The translations under genes were made by a program, and so were the position numbers. A stretch of DNA of 64,000 nucleotides from Massospora cicadina. Lineage: Eukaryota > Entomophthoromycota > Entomophthoromycetes > Entomophthorales > Entomophthoraceae. The stretch lies in the NCBI GenBank assembly GCA_022478985.1, contig JAKSZP010014881.1, forward strand, positions 1 through 64,000. The letters run 5' to 3'. Shown here piece after piece: positions 21,961 to 32,960 of this stretch. The stretch's first letter is position 1. The number at the start of each line of letters is the position of its first letter. Below the pieces are notes generated by a model. It was not told where the DNA came from and made no database searches. It was given only the letters and a program-made list of their open reading frames with translations.

Positions 21961-22756
21961 ACTTGATTCAGTCAAATCAACTTTCACTTTCCAATAGTCA
22001 ATTCTAAGTATTAGACTCTATTTTGGCGTTGCATGAGGTCTCAAAAACCAGAGGTCTCGATGTCCCAGCTGAGATAAAAATCCATCCATCATAGCGCACT
22101 ACTGCAGAATAGTCCCAGAGAAGTTTATACCTTATTAAAGTATCATAGATCAGGACATCTAGTGCAATGGTGGGGAATTTCATGATGAGTTTCTAAAAGT
22201 GGATAAGTAGGGAAGAATAGGCCTCAATGAGCCTTGTACACTGCATCCCAGCCATAAATATTCTATGTACTGTGGCAACTCTGGAACAATTTTGATGAGG
22301 TTCATCAGTTTGGATGAAATGAAATTTATGGAGTACCACTGTTGACAATGGCGAGGACCAGTTTTTATGAACTTGAACAGCAATGTGGGTAACCAAACTC
22401 CCAAACTGCGGAGTTAGTTTGTGAAACATTGGATATTCATCAGAAGAGGAGTAAGCAGTACCAGTTTCTTTAATATCATCGAGTACTAAGGCTCTTCTAC
22501 TGGTATAATAACTCCAGGCTCATCAAAGGTCACTTTATGTTCTTAAGGAAGTACAAGGATGCTAGCATGGAGCTCCTCGTCAGTCATGCTGATGGCCCAT
22601 TTCCTGCCTCCTTAGTGAGACTTTTCCAATAAGCCTTGGCGCTTTGATGGAACCCTATTCAGTAAGTGAGTAAATGTTGAGGATTCTACTGGATTTTAAC
22701 AATATGTACTCAAGGATAGTTGGAAAAGACAGAGGCAGTAGTCCTGGGATACGAGT
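21960..22756 (-). pseudogene. Gyp-2 protease-to-gag region, degenerate
   Basis: In Gyp-4 the protease lies directly upstream of the dUTPase-like domain, so the Gyp-2 protease and C-terminal gag should be here. Overlapping short frames at 22180-22429 include LVTHIAVQVHKNW, but no active-site Asp-Thr/Ser-Gly was found. The block is bounded on the right by solo LTR S1. Assignment by position only. Confidence 0.35.
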
Positions 22757-23851
22757 TGTTAGTAATTTTGCCCAAATTTTCAGCTGTCAATATTACCATG
22801 GGTCGCTAGGGGATAATACCCTGTAGCAAGTGAATTAATTAACGGTTGCCCCCAATTTTGGGCTAATAATGTTCAAGGGATTTTAGGTAATTCGCCAGGA
22901 TTGGATCCAATAAGGATTGATCTGGGTGATTTCTTGAGAACTCTTTGGGCAGAGTTGCCCTCAAAATGGGGAATTTGATAGTTGATTGATGATTAACTAT
23001 CAGGTGTACCAAATGGGATTGGTCAAGTATTATCATTAACTAATTGGAAATTTATGGAGCAAGTTGCAAGGCGAGTGATGACACCTGCAACAAGTGAATC
23101 ATTCAGTTGGTTCACAAGCTGCCATAATGGGTAACAAGTCCCATTACCTAAGAAGGTTGCTCACCAAATATGGTTGGTTTGCTGGATTTGAGTGGTAAAA
23201 TTAGGGACGCGTTTTCTGATTCTTTCCATTTTAGATCTTGAGGATGTCTTATGAAGGAATCCTAAATAGATGGGGAAGACCATTGGTGGTGAGATGATGA
23301 AGGGAAATAACGGCAATGGCTGACATTTTATGACTGAGGCGCCAACTGAGGGTTGGGTGCCGAATTCCCTCTATAAATTTCCCTGGTAATTTACAATAAA
23401 AAGGGATAATTAGCAGAACTCACTATTAGTTTTAGTTCCATACATCTTCAGTAAAATTATTGCTATGTGCTTTAAATGGAGACTTTTAGTAGAATAAAGA
23501 GTAAGGATCAAGGATCCTGAGAAGAGAAGCTGAGCTGAGATGGTAATTGCTCTAGCATTTGTGAGACCAGAGGAAAGGCTGTAAACTTAGGAATCTGAGT
23601 GTAGATAAAGTTAGGCGGACAAGGGTATAAGTCCCTACTGAAGACATTAAGAGTATTTTGAAGAGAAATACAGGTCAAGAATTGGACCAGAAGCTGGGTT
23701 TCTATTTCAACTACAGATAATAGTATTAATACTAATATCAATCGAATATCATCTAAAATCAGACAACACAAAGAGTGCACAAATCAAACCTGTGCAGTTA
23801 GCACCATACTGGGAACTTTCAATTGGTGAAGAACCCAGGAATTTTCACACA
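22757..23851. repeat. LTR-S1: solo LTR-like insertion, about 1.1 kb
   Basis: This block is the reverse complement of a block at 58637-59772. Matching landmarks are CAGGTGTACC, AAGTTGCAAGGCGAGTGATG, TAATGGGTAA, AACTGAGGGTT and ATTAATACTATTATCTG (read on the appropriate strand). On the plus strand it begins TGTTAGTAATTTTGCCC and ends TTCACACA. It carries no coding sequence. Both copies sit inside unrelated gypsy elements, so it moves as a unit; a solo LTR is the simplest reading. Confidence 0.65.
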
Positions 23852-25381
23852 GGTTGATGCAGGTATCTCGTTAAGCACTTTCTTAATTTTCCAAATGAAA
23901 GTAAACCAATTCTTCAGGCTATCATATGCATTTGAACCTTGTATAAGACCTTAACGTGGGGATGACTGCAGTTATGGCGTTGTCTAAGGTAATGAGGTAA
24001 GTTGTTACTGAGATCTGTGCTTGAGCGTAAATTTGGCTGATAAACTCCACAGGGCTTTCCCCTTTTTTTAGAAAAATATCCATGAATGCTTCTTTTGATT
24101 GACAAGGGTTTGGTTGCTGCAGAATTCCTAAATTAAGGTGGCACAGACCTGCACACATGTGTGGCATTATTTTATATGATTTTCCATGGTCTCATAAGAA
24201 GCGCCATTCAAGCAGGAGCGAATTTACTTTACCTTCTGACGGTCAGTAGCATACTCCATGGAACTCTCATAGTCATATAGGAAAAAGCAAAACTTTCCTG
24301 CATGGGGGAAACTTCTCCATAAACTAGGCTTAAAGTTATTTACATTAAAAGTGGAAAGTTTATTGACAGCATGAATTAATTCAGTCACAGATTTTTGGTT
24401 TTCACATAGTTTCGAGGGTCCTGTTGATTTAGCCATCATCTCAAACCATTGAGGTCCTTTTGAATGTCGTCCCAGTTACAGTTTTAGGGAGGTAATGGAG
24501 GCCTTTTTGATCAGCCTGCCCCTTTTAGGATTGAATGGCTGTGCATTGAAGAAGAAGCTGGCTCCCTAAATTAGTCAAGGGTTCATCAAACCCTTGACAG
24601 GTTTGTTCAAGTTGATAGATGCAGCTATTGGTGAGTTTGATGAAGGTGCCAGGATTATACCTCTCATTCAACAAGGCCATAATTAATAACCTAATGTTGA
24701 AAATAATCCACTTGGAGCTGGAACCCCTGATCCACACTGCAGATTTTATTTTGTAAGGAGGCAAGGGCTGTCAAAAAGTCTTTTTTACAGGAAGCGTCAG
24801 GATCAACATAAGTAGGCGCTGTGGAAACTGAGGGCTCTTGAGGCCCACAGCGACCTTCTGGCCCTTTGGGCTCTCCTGGAGATTTGGGATCTTCTGTCCC
24901 CCTAGGCCCCTAAGGCCCTTCACTCCCAGAGGCGATTTCGTGTGAGGCTAGCACCAGATAATGCAGTTGGAGGGTCCACACCAGGTCTTTGACTTGGCTG
25001 AGGCATTGATTACATGCAGCCTCAAGGAGCTGTATCTTGATAAAGATGGCCTTCAAGTTATCCAGAAATTCTGCTATCAACACTTCAAGTTGATTACATG
25101 TTTCATTGATTAACTGATGGTTGTCAACATTGCTTCATGATTGTCATAGACAAAAGAGGAGGCAGCATTATAGAAACTGACAACATGGGATTATAAGGTT
25201 TGGTAAGCCCTAATTGTTTGGAGTAAAGTGGTGGTGCGACCCAACTGCTTGTAAAGGAAATATAGAAGATGGACAAAATTCCAGAGATAGCTGTAAGTCC
25301 AGGGTAACTTCCCATTTGTGTGTATCAGGAGATCTTCCCATATTCAAATAAAAAGTTTCCAAAGAGTGCAGCTATACCCCT
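23852..25381 (-). pseudogene. Gyp-2 gag with collagen-like segment
   Basis: Minus-strand gag continues from 39496-39893 across Chr-2. Around 24935-24830 it reads GPRGTEDPKSPGEPKGPEGR and then CGPQEP, a Gly-X-Y run with interruptions at codons one G-to-A step from Gly. It is followed by a DFLTALASLQNKI block matching MTALAALCDQI in Gyp-3. Capsid-like sequence lies at 24440-23910, including KSTGPSKLCENQKSVTELIH. Frames shift repeatedly. The 25381 end is where the Chr-2 LTR starts. Confidence 0.65.
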
Positions 25382-26718
25382 TGTCACCCAGGACGACCTC
25401 GCCAAAATGGTAGACGAGCACTAGGTAACAGCGCTCCCTCTAAAGATTCCTCCTCTGGTACTAGCGCTCACCTCTGCAAAACTTGTCCACCAAATTGAGG
25501 AAATCTGCACCGAGATTACCAAATTAAAGATGAAAGGTCTGAAACAATAGTAATAAAGCTGACAATTGGAAAACTAATAGTTGAGAAGGGACAAGTATTG
25601 AATATTCCCAAAATCACCAACGGTTTCAAGTTAGTTAGCAGTATTATTGCTGACACTAAACACCCCTTAAAATTGCTAGGGATGATCCCCAATGAGTAGA
25701 TGGTACCTTCAGGAACTATCACAGTTAAATTAAAAACCCTTATCTAATGAATCAGGATTTGTGCCTGTTGTAGCTTGTTTGAGAATGAATGAACGCCCCA
25801 GTGACCTGGTATAGGGTAAGCATCCTGAACCTGTCTCAAACCAATTGGGAATGCCCCTATGTAGGGTGGCCTGGGAAATTCCTGAAGCTTGTTGGGCCAG
25901 ATACCATTGTACCAACCAATGAAAATGCAGTTGAGCCTCAGTCCAGGCGTTCGCAGATGAACTGATAGCAACTCAGCCTACCATCAAATCCTTCAATGTT
26001 GGTTTTAATTAAAATTATTTTTTATCTCCCCCAAAAAATCGTCAGTTTAGGTTATATTTAAGGGCCCTGATCCCTGATTGGATCCACTACCAAATCAAAC
26101 ACTATTTAATCAGTTTCATCACAAAGAGGAAATTATTGGTCAATTCTCTTTATCTTCTTTTTTTAAATTAAAATTCCCACTAGTACCCAATTTTTTATTT
26201 TACTTCAAATTTCTTTCCATAGTCCCAAGGGCACTAACCTGGTGGCCTGTCAGTCCCTATACCAGATGGGCTTTGCCAGTTTTGATGATCACCATCACTC
26301 CAACCATAGTCAACTGGATCAACGCGCAAAAAACTTCTGGGAGTTTAAACAATTATTAAAGCTATCTGCTATCAAGATATCAGAATTCTGTGGCCTTATA
26401 TATCTCGCTTTTAAGCAAGGATCCGCCCCTTATCACTACATTGGTGATTAGCCCTTCCACCAGCAACTAATGAAGTAGTAAACCCATTAGTACAATCCCC
26501 TACAGCAAGACCCACAGTGTTTGGGATTGTATCTGCTATGTTCATTATTGGGTTTATTTTCATGCTCAAACTACATCAACGAGTCATTGTTACCCTATTC
26601 ACATCTCCATACAATGTCATATGAGCGGCAATGCGAATGGTATTCTGGCTTGCTTTTTGGGTGCTCACGCATCCTGACTGGCAGGCTGGTCTAAATTTCT
26701 TCTGCCATTTTCCTAACA
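25382..26718 (+). repeat. Chr-2 5' LTR
   Basis: Begins TGTCACCCAGGACGACC and ends TAACA. It aligns with 38160-39495 over its length, with frequent single-base differences. A TATA-like CTATTTAAT at 26102-26110 lies about 30 bp before GGTCAATT (26138-26145), the probable start of the transcript. Start and end are placed by comparing the two copies. Confidence 0.75.
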
Positions 26719-28331
26719 TAACCGACCAACCATTGTTTCCTGTCACTTCCGCCCTTCTCTTTGAGTTGGGCGCCAGTGTTATAACCCTTTACCAAATGAA
26801 CGTGCATTTAATAGTTTGCTTTCTGTTGTTAATTTGTCCATTCGCTTATTTTGTGGGTAGTGTTTGCAATACCTTGGAGACTATCCTTCAGGGAAGCCGA
26901 GCCCATGGATGAATACTCTTCCCTCACCTAGTGTTCAAGAAGGGAATCTGAGTTTTCCCTCCTGAGATATTGTTAATCAATTTCTTAGCGCCCAAGCTGA
27001 GGTGCAAATGCGTTCTGCTATTGCCCTTAATAATGCTGCTGCGCTATCCAACGCCAACAAAGGGTAGCTCTTTTTGATGCAGTAGAAGGGGATGCCTGTT
27101 GGTGGGTATGAGAACTTCTGCGTTCTACTTCACAAGTGGGAGATTTTTCCTCACTAGTCGCAGTAGTATTGGCGGCTTTAGAACCCCCTGTGTCGCATTC
27201 AGACTAATTATTTTAATTGCTTCAATCCATGGCTGAAGCCCCCAGCTTGACTTCTTTAATCACAATCTTCCGTGTACAGGCTCTCTCGCTTAAGTTTTCT
27301 AATGATATGCTCCAAGCAATCTTTAGATAAGTGCTGGGTTTTGCGCTGCCATCACGAAGTTTGGTTTACCCCTATTGGGACAGTGGATCAAATATGTATT
27401 GCTATGACCACTATCAACGCCTCCCCTCGCCATGCTTCCCACTTTCAAGGGGAAAATTATATGATTGGACTACCCTTGATGACTCAGATTATTCATTACC
27501 GCTGAACCAGTATTGTTCCTGGCTTTGTAATCCATCAACACCCCTGCGCCTGAGCCATGTTATCCTGGTTCATCTATCAATGAAATAGTAAAAGCCCAGA
27601 TTGAAGTAGCTGTTTCCCAAGCCCTTACTTTTTCCAACTTTGCTCCTGAAAAGGTCCCCAACCTTCCCCCTGATTTAAAAACTGTCTCTCCAGTTGCAGC
27701 AGAGATGACCAAGTCTACCAATAAACAAAACTTCGCCTATTTTTATTACCTATTAAGATTAGTATTAGGTCTCACCACATCTTCTTTGAGGTTTTGGTGG
27801 ATACTGGAGCTACGGGTTACTTTTATGAGTGTTGAGCTAGCCCAACAATTGGAGCTTTACCTGGACATAGGGCCTTCATTATGGTTGCTTTATCAGCCTC
27901 ACAGACCTCATATCTAATCCGATGGCCAGTATTTCAGTTTAGATTTTGCAATCAGTTCTCGGCAATGCCAAACTTGGTGTTCCTGGTTTCTTGGGGGTTG
28001 GATGGTGGCGTTGGCAACATGTTAGAATTCACATGGAATCAAATATGATGTCATTAGTTAATGATCAAATGGAGGGAGAATTTCCTTTAGTCAATACCCA
28101 TAAGAAAACTCAAGGCCGCAGCTCTATCACTTCCCTCATTTCCCCTGCATGCCTTCCATCTAATTTTCCTGAAGAAACAATGTGCTATCAATTTTCTTTG
28201 ATTCCAAGAAGGCGGATCATCTTCTCTCTCATATAAAATTTGACTTAGGATTCTGAACAATGGTACAGCTGGTGAATATCAACTGTCTCTTGTATTCACA
28301 CACAGTGGAGGAGGTCACGCTTAACACCTGG
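26719..28331 (+). pseudogene. Chr-2 gag and protease
   Basis: Capsid-like text near 27060-27310 includes ALFDAVEGDACWWV and LITIFRVQALSLKFSNDML. The protease active site is LVDTGATGYFYEC with Asp-Thr-Gly at 27800-27808 intact. A block with VPGFLGVGWWRWQHVRIHME near 27975-28040 is in the position of the LGMPWLxxHNxxIDW segment that ends chromovirus proteases. The reading frame changes several times. At 28331 the sequence is cut by Gyp-4 in the linker that leads into RT. Confidence 0.7.
26720..26730 (+). promoter_or_regulatory. Chr-2 candidate self-priming primer-binding site
   Basis: AACCGACCAAC begins one base after the 5' LTR. Its reverse complement, GTTGGTCGGTT, matches GTTGGTCAATT in the 3' LTR (38916-38926) at 9 of 11 positions; the two mismatches are transition-type. 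The match lies about 32 bp downstream of a TATA-like TATTTAT, where the transcript should begin. Confidence 0.4.
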
Positions 28332-28892
28332 TGTTGGGGATTCAACTACAATGACTGAAATTACTCAAGGTTGAGATTCAATATCTCAGTCTAATGAGAT
28401 TGCAAAATCTACGTTGGAGATATCCAATTTTAGGATAGAATAAAGATCAACCCTTCAGAGTTCTCAACCTTCTCTGAAGGATGTTAAGCTATCTTATGAG
28501 GCAGAAAATAATATAAGAAGGTCAGTCTCATCAAATATGAATCTTATCAGATCTGGCCATCACAAGTATGGTATTAATAATCAGCAATATTGGTCATCTA
28601 ATAGGAAAGATCTTACCTCAGGTGCATCCCAAAAATCCTCACAAATAACTACTAAATCTACCCCTATAAATATCCCTCATTTTTTTACAAAATAAAGTAC
28701 CTCTATTTTTGTCTCACGTAGCTTAATTTTGGTCTTTTCCTACAAGATTCTGTATTTCTGATTGGAATCAATTATAGCAATGGAACTAATAACTTCATTG
28801 CACTTGTGTTGATCTTCGATAGAGCCACAGAACTAATAATTATGTAGCCTTCATAGCACCTACTTATCGTAATTTCTCATGAAATTCCAATA
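28332..28892 (+). repeat. Gyp-4 5' LTR
   Basis: Starts TGTTGGGGATTCAACTAC. It aligns closely with 34699-35259, sharing long identical blocks such as the one around AATATAAGAAGGTCAGTCTC. A TATA-like AATAATATAAG lies near 28505 and an ACAAAATAAAG polyadenylation-type signal near 28690. Confidence 0.9.
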
Positions 28893-31190
28893 CTGTTGCT
28901 CCCTGCCAGGTCTTCTTCTGAGGCTATCTGGTGAAAATATACTTTCACAACAATGAATATCTCTAGTGAAGAAAGCCCCTCTTCTGAGGAATCAATGAGT
29001 ATCACCCAAACGGTACACTACAACAGGCAAGAGATGCCTTCCACTAATACAAATAATCTGCAAAATTAAGTTTCTATGGACTTGGCCATAGAGGTCCCTG
29101 AATAAAATAATTATTAGATTCAAGCTGCAAATGTAGATGAAACGTTCAAAGGCTTGATAAGGGGGGCTATACAGCCTGGTGCACATCCTAATCAAGACTG
29201 AGCATCTAAAGTTGCTGAAGTAATGATGAACTTATACAACCGAGCAGTGTTACAACCTTTTAAAATTGGTTTGGCTAGAACTGAGCAGTAACTCCGTAAT
29301 TATGTACATCCCACTGTTCACCATGTACTCCAGATTTTGGGGTTGCATCATCTCTAGATCCAGCGCCAGTTGACCCAGGCGCAACAATTTTACTCTCAGT
29401 TAGCCCTGTTTTATGAGACAGCTTCTAACTTTGGACAGGATAATCTGAAAGCCATACTTGATAATAGAAGAGAAATCAACAATATATATAATAAGTTATT
29501 GTGAATTGATAAAGGAGTTGTAATGAGATTATGAGACAACTGGGACAAATTGTGAGCCAAACATGACGAGCGCTTTGTTAAGCTTGACGGGCTAGTCCAA
29601 CATTTTGTCTGAATGGTGGATACTATCAGAGAAGGTGGACCCGGCCCTGTTGGTCCTCCTGGACCGCTGGGACCACCTAGTTCCCCTTTGGTAACCCCAG
29701 GACCTCCTAATGATTGTGGTCCTCCCAGTCTGGTGGGTCAACAAGATCCGCCAGGGCCAGCAGGTCAAGATGGGTCGCGAGTACCCCCTGAACCTCCTGG
29801 TCCCCCTGGCTCCTCGCTTCCAATGCATGATTATGAACCTTTGATTCTACTAGTATCGAGAATATAGGCATTATAAACCCAAATCCAAGCCATTGCACAA
29901 GGATGTTTTTTATCATTAAAAGGCCTTCTGACTGACCTAGATTACTCTTTAACCAACTTATTGTATGGCGTGGATAGTGCTCATCATCAATGTGATGTTA
30001 ACCAAACTACATAAGAATCACAGTTTGAAAGGTTAAACTCTGCCATTGAATGGTTATCTGCTAGATGTAGAGTACTTGAAAAAAAGCAGGAAGAGATGAT
30101 CACTGCAATTACTAACTTGAAGCAACAACCTGCGAATGATCATCTTGCTCAATGTGTTCATTTTTTACAGGAGGACCGCAATCATTTAAGGCAACAAGTT
30201 GATTGAAATCCCACTTAAACTCATATCCCAAAATCTGAACCTTGAAGCTGATCCGGTCATAGTATCAGGTGTACATGTTTTGAGTAATGAGCCCAATACC
30301 TTCAAACCTACCTTTAAGGATGAGTTTGAGCCGGGTGAAATATTATCCATTTGTTTACTCTTTGTCTATGATCTTGCAATGGATGGGCAACAGATCAACA
30401 GAAATTCTGGCATATTACCTCTTGCCTAAGCTAGTACGCTTAAAAAATCATAGCTCCTCACCTGAATGTTTGCAATACATGGGCTCAAGTGAATACTGCC
30501 CTTATTAAGGGATTCAGGAGTGATCAAATCCTTTCTAATCAAAAGAAAGCCTTTATGAGTATTCCAATCAAATGAGGAGAGTCCATCCAATATTTCGCTA
30601 TAAGATTCTACCATGAGGCCCAGATTCTTGCTACTTGCTTTTGGATTATGAAAGATGATACCATATCAACTGTAATGAGGGCGTTTGCTTCTCGCACTCA
30701 GTTGCTACTACATTTAAAATCACTTAAATTAAATTACAATTCCATTATCAACATCAAAAAAGCGCTCATAGAAATTCCTAATGGTGTGGTACACCTGACC
30801 TCTGCTAATAACCCTTGTTCATATATCCATGCAATGCCACCTAAACTAAACCTAAACTGAAGAAGGAACCATGCACTTATTGTAGTCTCATGGGTCATGT
30901 GGTATCTCAATGTTGGAAAAAACAGGCAGATGAGTTGAAAAAGAGGAATCAGCGTAGGGCAAGAGGCTCCCTATGCTGACATACCTTCTGTGCCTCAATC
31001 GACACCTTTTAACTCTTCTACAGACTTTTATGTGATATCTGCTCCTGGTGAGCTTGATGTCCCTGATGAATTAGCCAGAAAAGATACTATTTCTGCTTAC
31101 GCTTCTGTTTATTCTTCTTCTAATTCAATTCAAACTGATTAGTCTCTTGGTGTTTCAATCCCAAACTTTGGCACTGATGTGACCCAGGTG
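28893..31190 (+). pseudogene. Gyp-4 gag with collagen-like segment and zinc knuckle
   Basis: From the N-terminus: an acidic Ser/Glu-rich start (SSEESPSSEESMS near 28970), then at 29613-29867 an open stretch with GGPGPVGPPGPLGPP and later PPGPAGQDGSRVPPEPPGPP, a clear collagen-like Gly-X-Y run. The capsid core lies at about 30460-30650 (TWAQVNTALIKGFRSDQ and QYFAIRFYHEAQILATC). A CCHC knuckle CTYCSLMGHVVSQC is at 30872-30913. The zinc knuckle binds element RNA. What the Gly-X-Y segment does is unknown; it could trimerise or act as a flexible spacer. Stops and frameshifts are scattered through it. Confidence 0.8.
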
Positions 31191-31640
31191 GAAGTCATCA
31201 TGCATAAGGTGAAAGTTTTGGCTATTATTGATACGAGATCGCCCATCAAGGTAATCTCATCCAGGCTTTTGAAAAAAATAAAATTGGCGCAGACTTAAAC
31301 CATTCACAAGACTACAGAACTGTTAGTCCTTTCTACACTAAATCTATAGGAACTTATTCTTCTCTTCCAATGCGCTTTGGAAAGTTGGTTGTGTCAGCCT
31401 CTGCAATAGCGTTGGACAAAAACTGCTATTGCCTTCTATTGGGAACAAAATTTCTCATTGATTTTGATGCAATAATCAGCCTTAAGGACAATTACCTTTC
31501 TTTAATTGGGTACCGAGTACCTTTAGTATTACAAAATTTTCTTAATAGTAAAGACAAACTCAAACGACGTGTTTGCTTATTGGAAACCTCACTTCTATCT
31601 CTTGTCTTGAATACTAAAATTTTGGGACCAATGACTATAC
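31190..31640 (+). pseudogene. Gyp-4 aspartic protease
   Basis: The active site reads LAIIDTRSPIKVISSRLLKK (from about 31218). Asp-Thr is kept, but the Gly is Arg (AGA), so it is inactive. After a frame change the body of the protease is readable at 31370-31500 (YCLLLGTKFLIDFDAIISLK, the usual LLGxDFL block). The same DTG-to-DTR change occurs independently in Gyp-1 as DSR. Confidence 0.75.
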
Positions 31641-31679
31641 TTTCACCTCCATCAGCTTGTGCCTCTGAGGTTATGCCTT

Positions 31680-31960
31680 TATATTCTAACTCTCCGATTA
31701 CCATTCCCTCAAAATTTCAAGTCATAATTGATATTGGAGTACAAGTATTTGTACCCACTGATCATGTGTTAGAGATCTTCTGTAACCAAAATCCCTCTCA
31801 TTTGGAGGCTTTACCCTGCCCTGGAATTCTTGACCCTGCCTACAATGGGACTGTTTTAGTTCTACTAGCTAATCTCACTTCTTGACCTATGCGATTAATT
31901 GCAATAACCCCATAACCTATGTGCAGCATACTCTTGTGAGTGAAATCTTATCCGCGTGGG
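31680..31960 (+). pseudogene. Gyp-4 dUTPase-like domain
   Basis: In one open frame with the protease body: ITIPSKFQVIIDIGVQVFVP, then an HVLEI block, then PGILDPAYNGTVLVLLANLT (motif at 31823-31852). These match dUTPase: a beta-strand with Pro, the Val-Ile-Asp-x-Gly-Val/Ile block, and motif III with Asp and Tyr that contact the deoxyribose and uracil. The Arg-Ser-Gly/Ser motif (II) is not recognisable (QNPSHLE stands in its place), and the C-terminal motif is lost after the stop at 31885. The position between protease and RT is the same as in Gyp-2 and Gyp-1. Family assignment is by motif only. Confidence 0.75.
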
Positions 31961-32960
31961 ATGTGGAGATTTGTGTTTATTTTGGATAGAATATCCCCCT
32001 ATCATTGCTAGAAAGGACGTCAAATTTGGGAAATCACTCACTCCAGAACAACAGCATGAAGCTGAGGCTCTGATTGAAGAGTATAAGGATATATTTGCCC
32101 AAGGTCCTGGATATTTTGGACTAATAGAAGATGTGCATCATCAGATGCAAACCGGGGATACTCCCACTATTTGAGCTTGACCATATCACAAATTTAAAGT
32201 CGAGGAGGCTCAGGTCTCAGCGATATTGAAACAACTCCTTGATGCGGTGATGTTAACGCCTTCTAAGAGCCCATGGGCTTCTCCTTTGCTACTCATTTGG
32301 AAAAAGAATGGGGTCCATAGAGTGGTTATGGACTATCGTCAGCTCAATGCTGTTACCCAAAAGGATTCTTATCCTCTACCTCGCATTGATGATTCATTAA
32401 GATTATTGTCTGGGTCACAATGCTTCTCATCTATGGACCTTGCGAGTGGTTATTGGCAAATTGACCTGGCTCCAGAAGATCATCAAAAGTGTGCTTTAAT
32501 CTCTAGTGAGGGGTTATTTGAGCCCATTCATATGACGCAAGGGCTTTGTAATGCCCCTGCTACTTTTCAACAAGCCATGGATAGCTTGTTTGAGGAGTTG
32601 AAACTTTCTTGTGCTTTAGTATACTTGGACAATGTTACTGTGTTTTTTGCACTTTTAGCGAGCTTTTGGCTAATTTTTTTAGCACTAGGTGGTCCCAAGA
32701 GCATTTGGCTCATTTAAGAAAGTATTTGGTTTGATGCGTCACACTTCAATTAAGATAAAACCATCCAAGTGTGTTTTTTAAGACTGAGATGGAATTCTTA
32801 GGTCATAAAGTCAATTTTGAGGGATTTTACCCTTATCTAATAAGATACAAGCTATTTTGGACATGCCTGTTCCTAAAAGCTTTCGCGATATTCAAATGTT
32901 TTTAGGGATGGTTGGTTATTACTGAAAATTCATCCCCCATTTTGCAGAGATTGTGGAGCC
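31960..32960 (+). pseudogene. Gyp-4 reverse transcriptase
   Basis: Upstream linker at 31956-32174, then RT at 32226-32717: SPWASPLLLIWKKNGVHRVV, then MDYRQLNAVTQKDSYPLPRI, then FSSMDLASGYWQIDLAPEDH with the first catalytic Asp kept, and GLCNAPATFQQAM. The catalytic box is YLDNV: the second Asp of YLDD is Asn (AAT), so the enzyme is inactive. A one-base loss and a 25-bp LINE stub follow at 32641-32698. The EMEFLGHKV block at 32790-32816 then resumes RT. Confidence 0.9.
32674..32698 (-). mobile_element. Ultra-short 5'-truncated LINE insertion (25 bp)
   Basis: TTTTTTT followed by AGCACTAGGTGGTCCCAA matches the poly(T) and first 18 bp at the 3' end of the LINE (AGTACTAGATGGTCCCAA, 14385-14402) at 16 of 18 positions. 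It is flanked by GAGCTTTTGGCTAA (32660-32673) and GAGCATTTGGCTCA (32699-32712), a 14-bp target duplication with two mismatches. The inserted text breaks the RT block after YLDN where related elements have none. Confidence 0.8.

Noticed and set aside
26078..26451. Overlapping plus-strand frames near 26.1-26.4 kb as a gene
   Set aside because: They fall in the Chr-2 5' LTR and are not kept open at the matching place in the 3' LTR (38870-39250).
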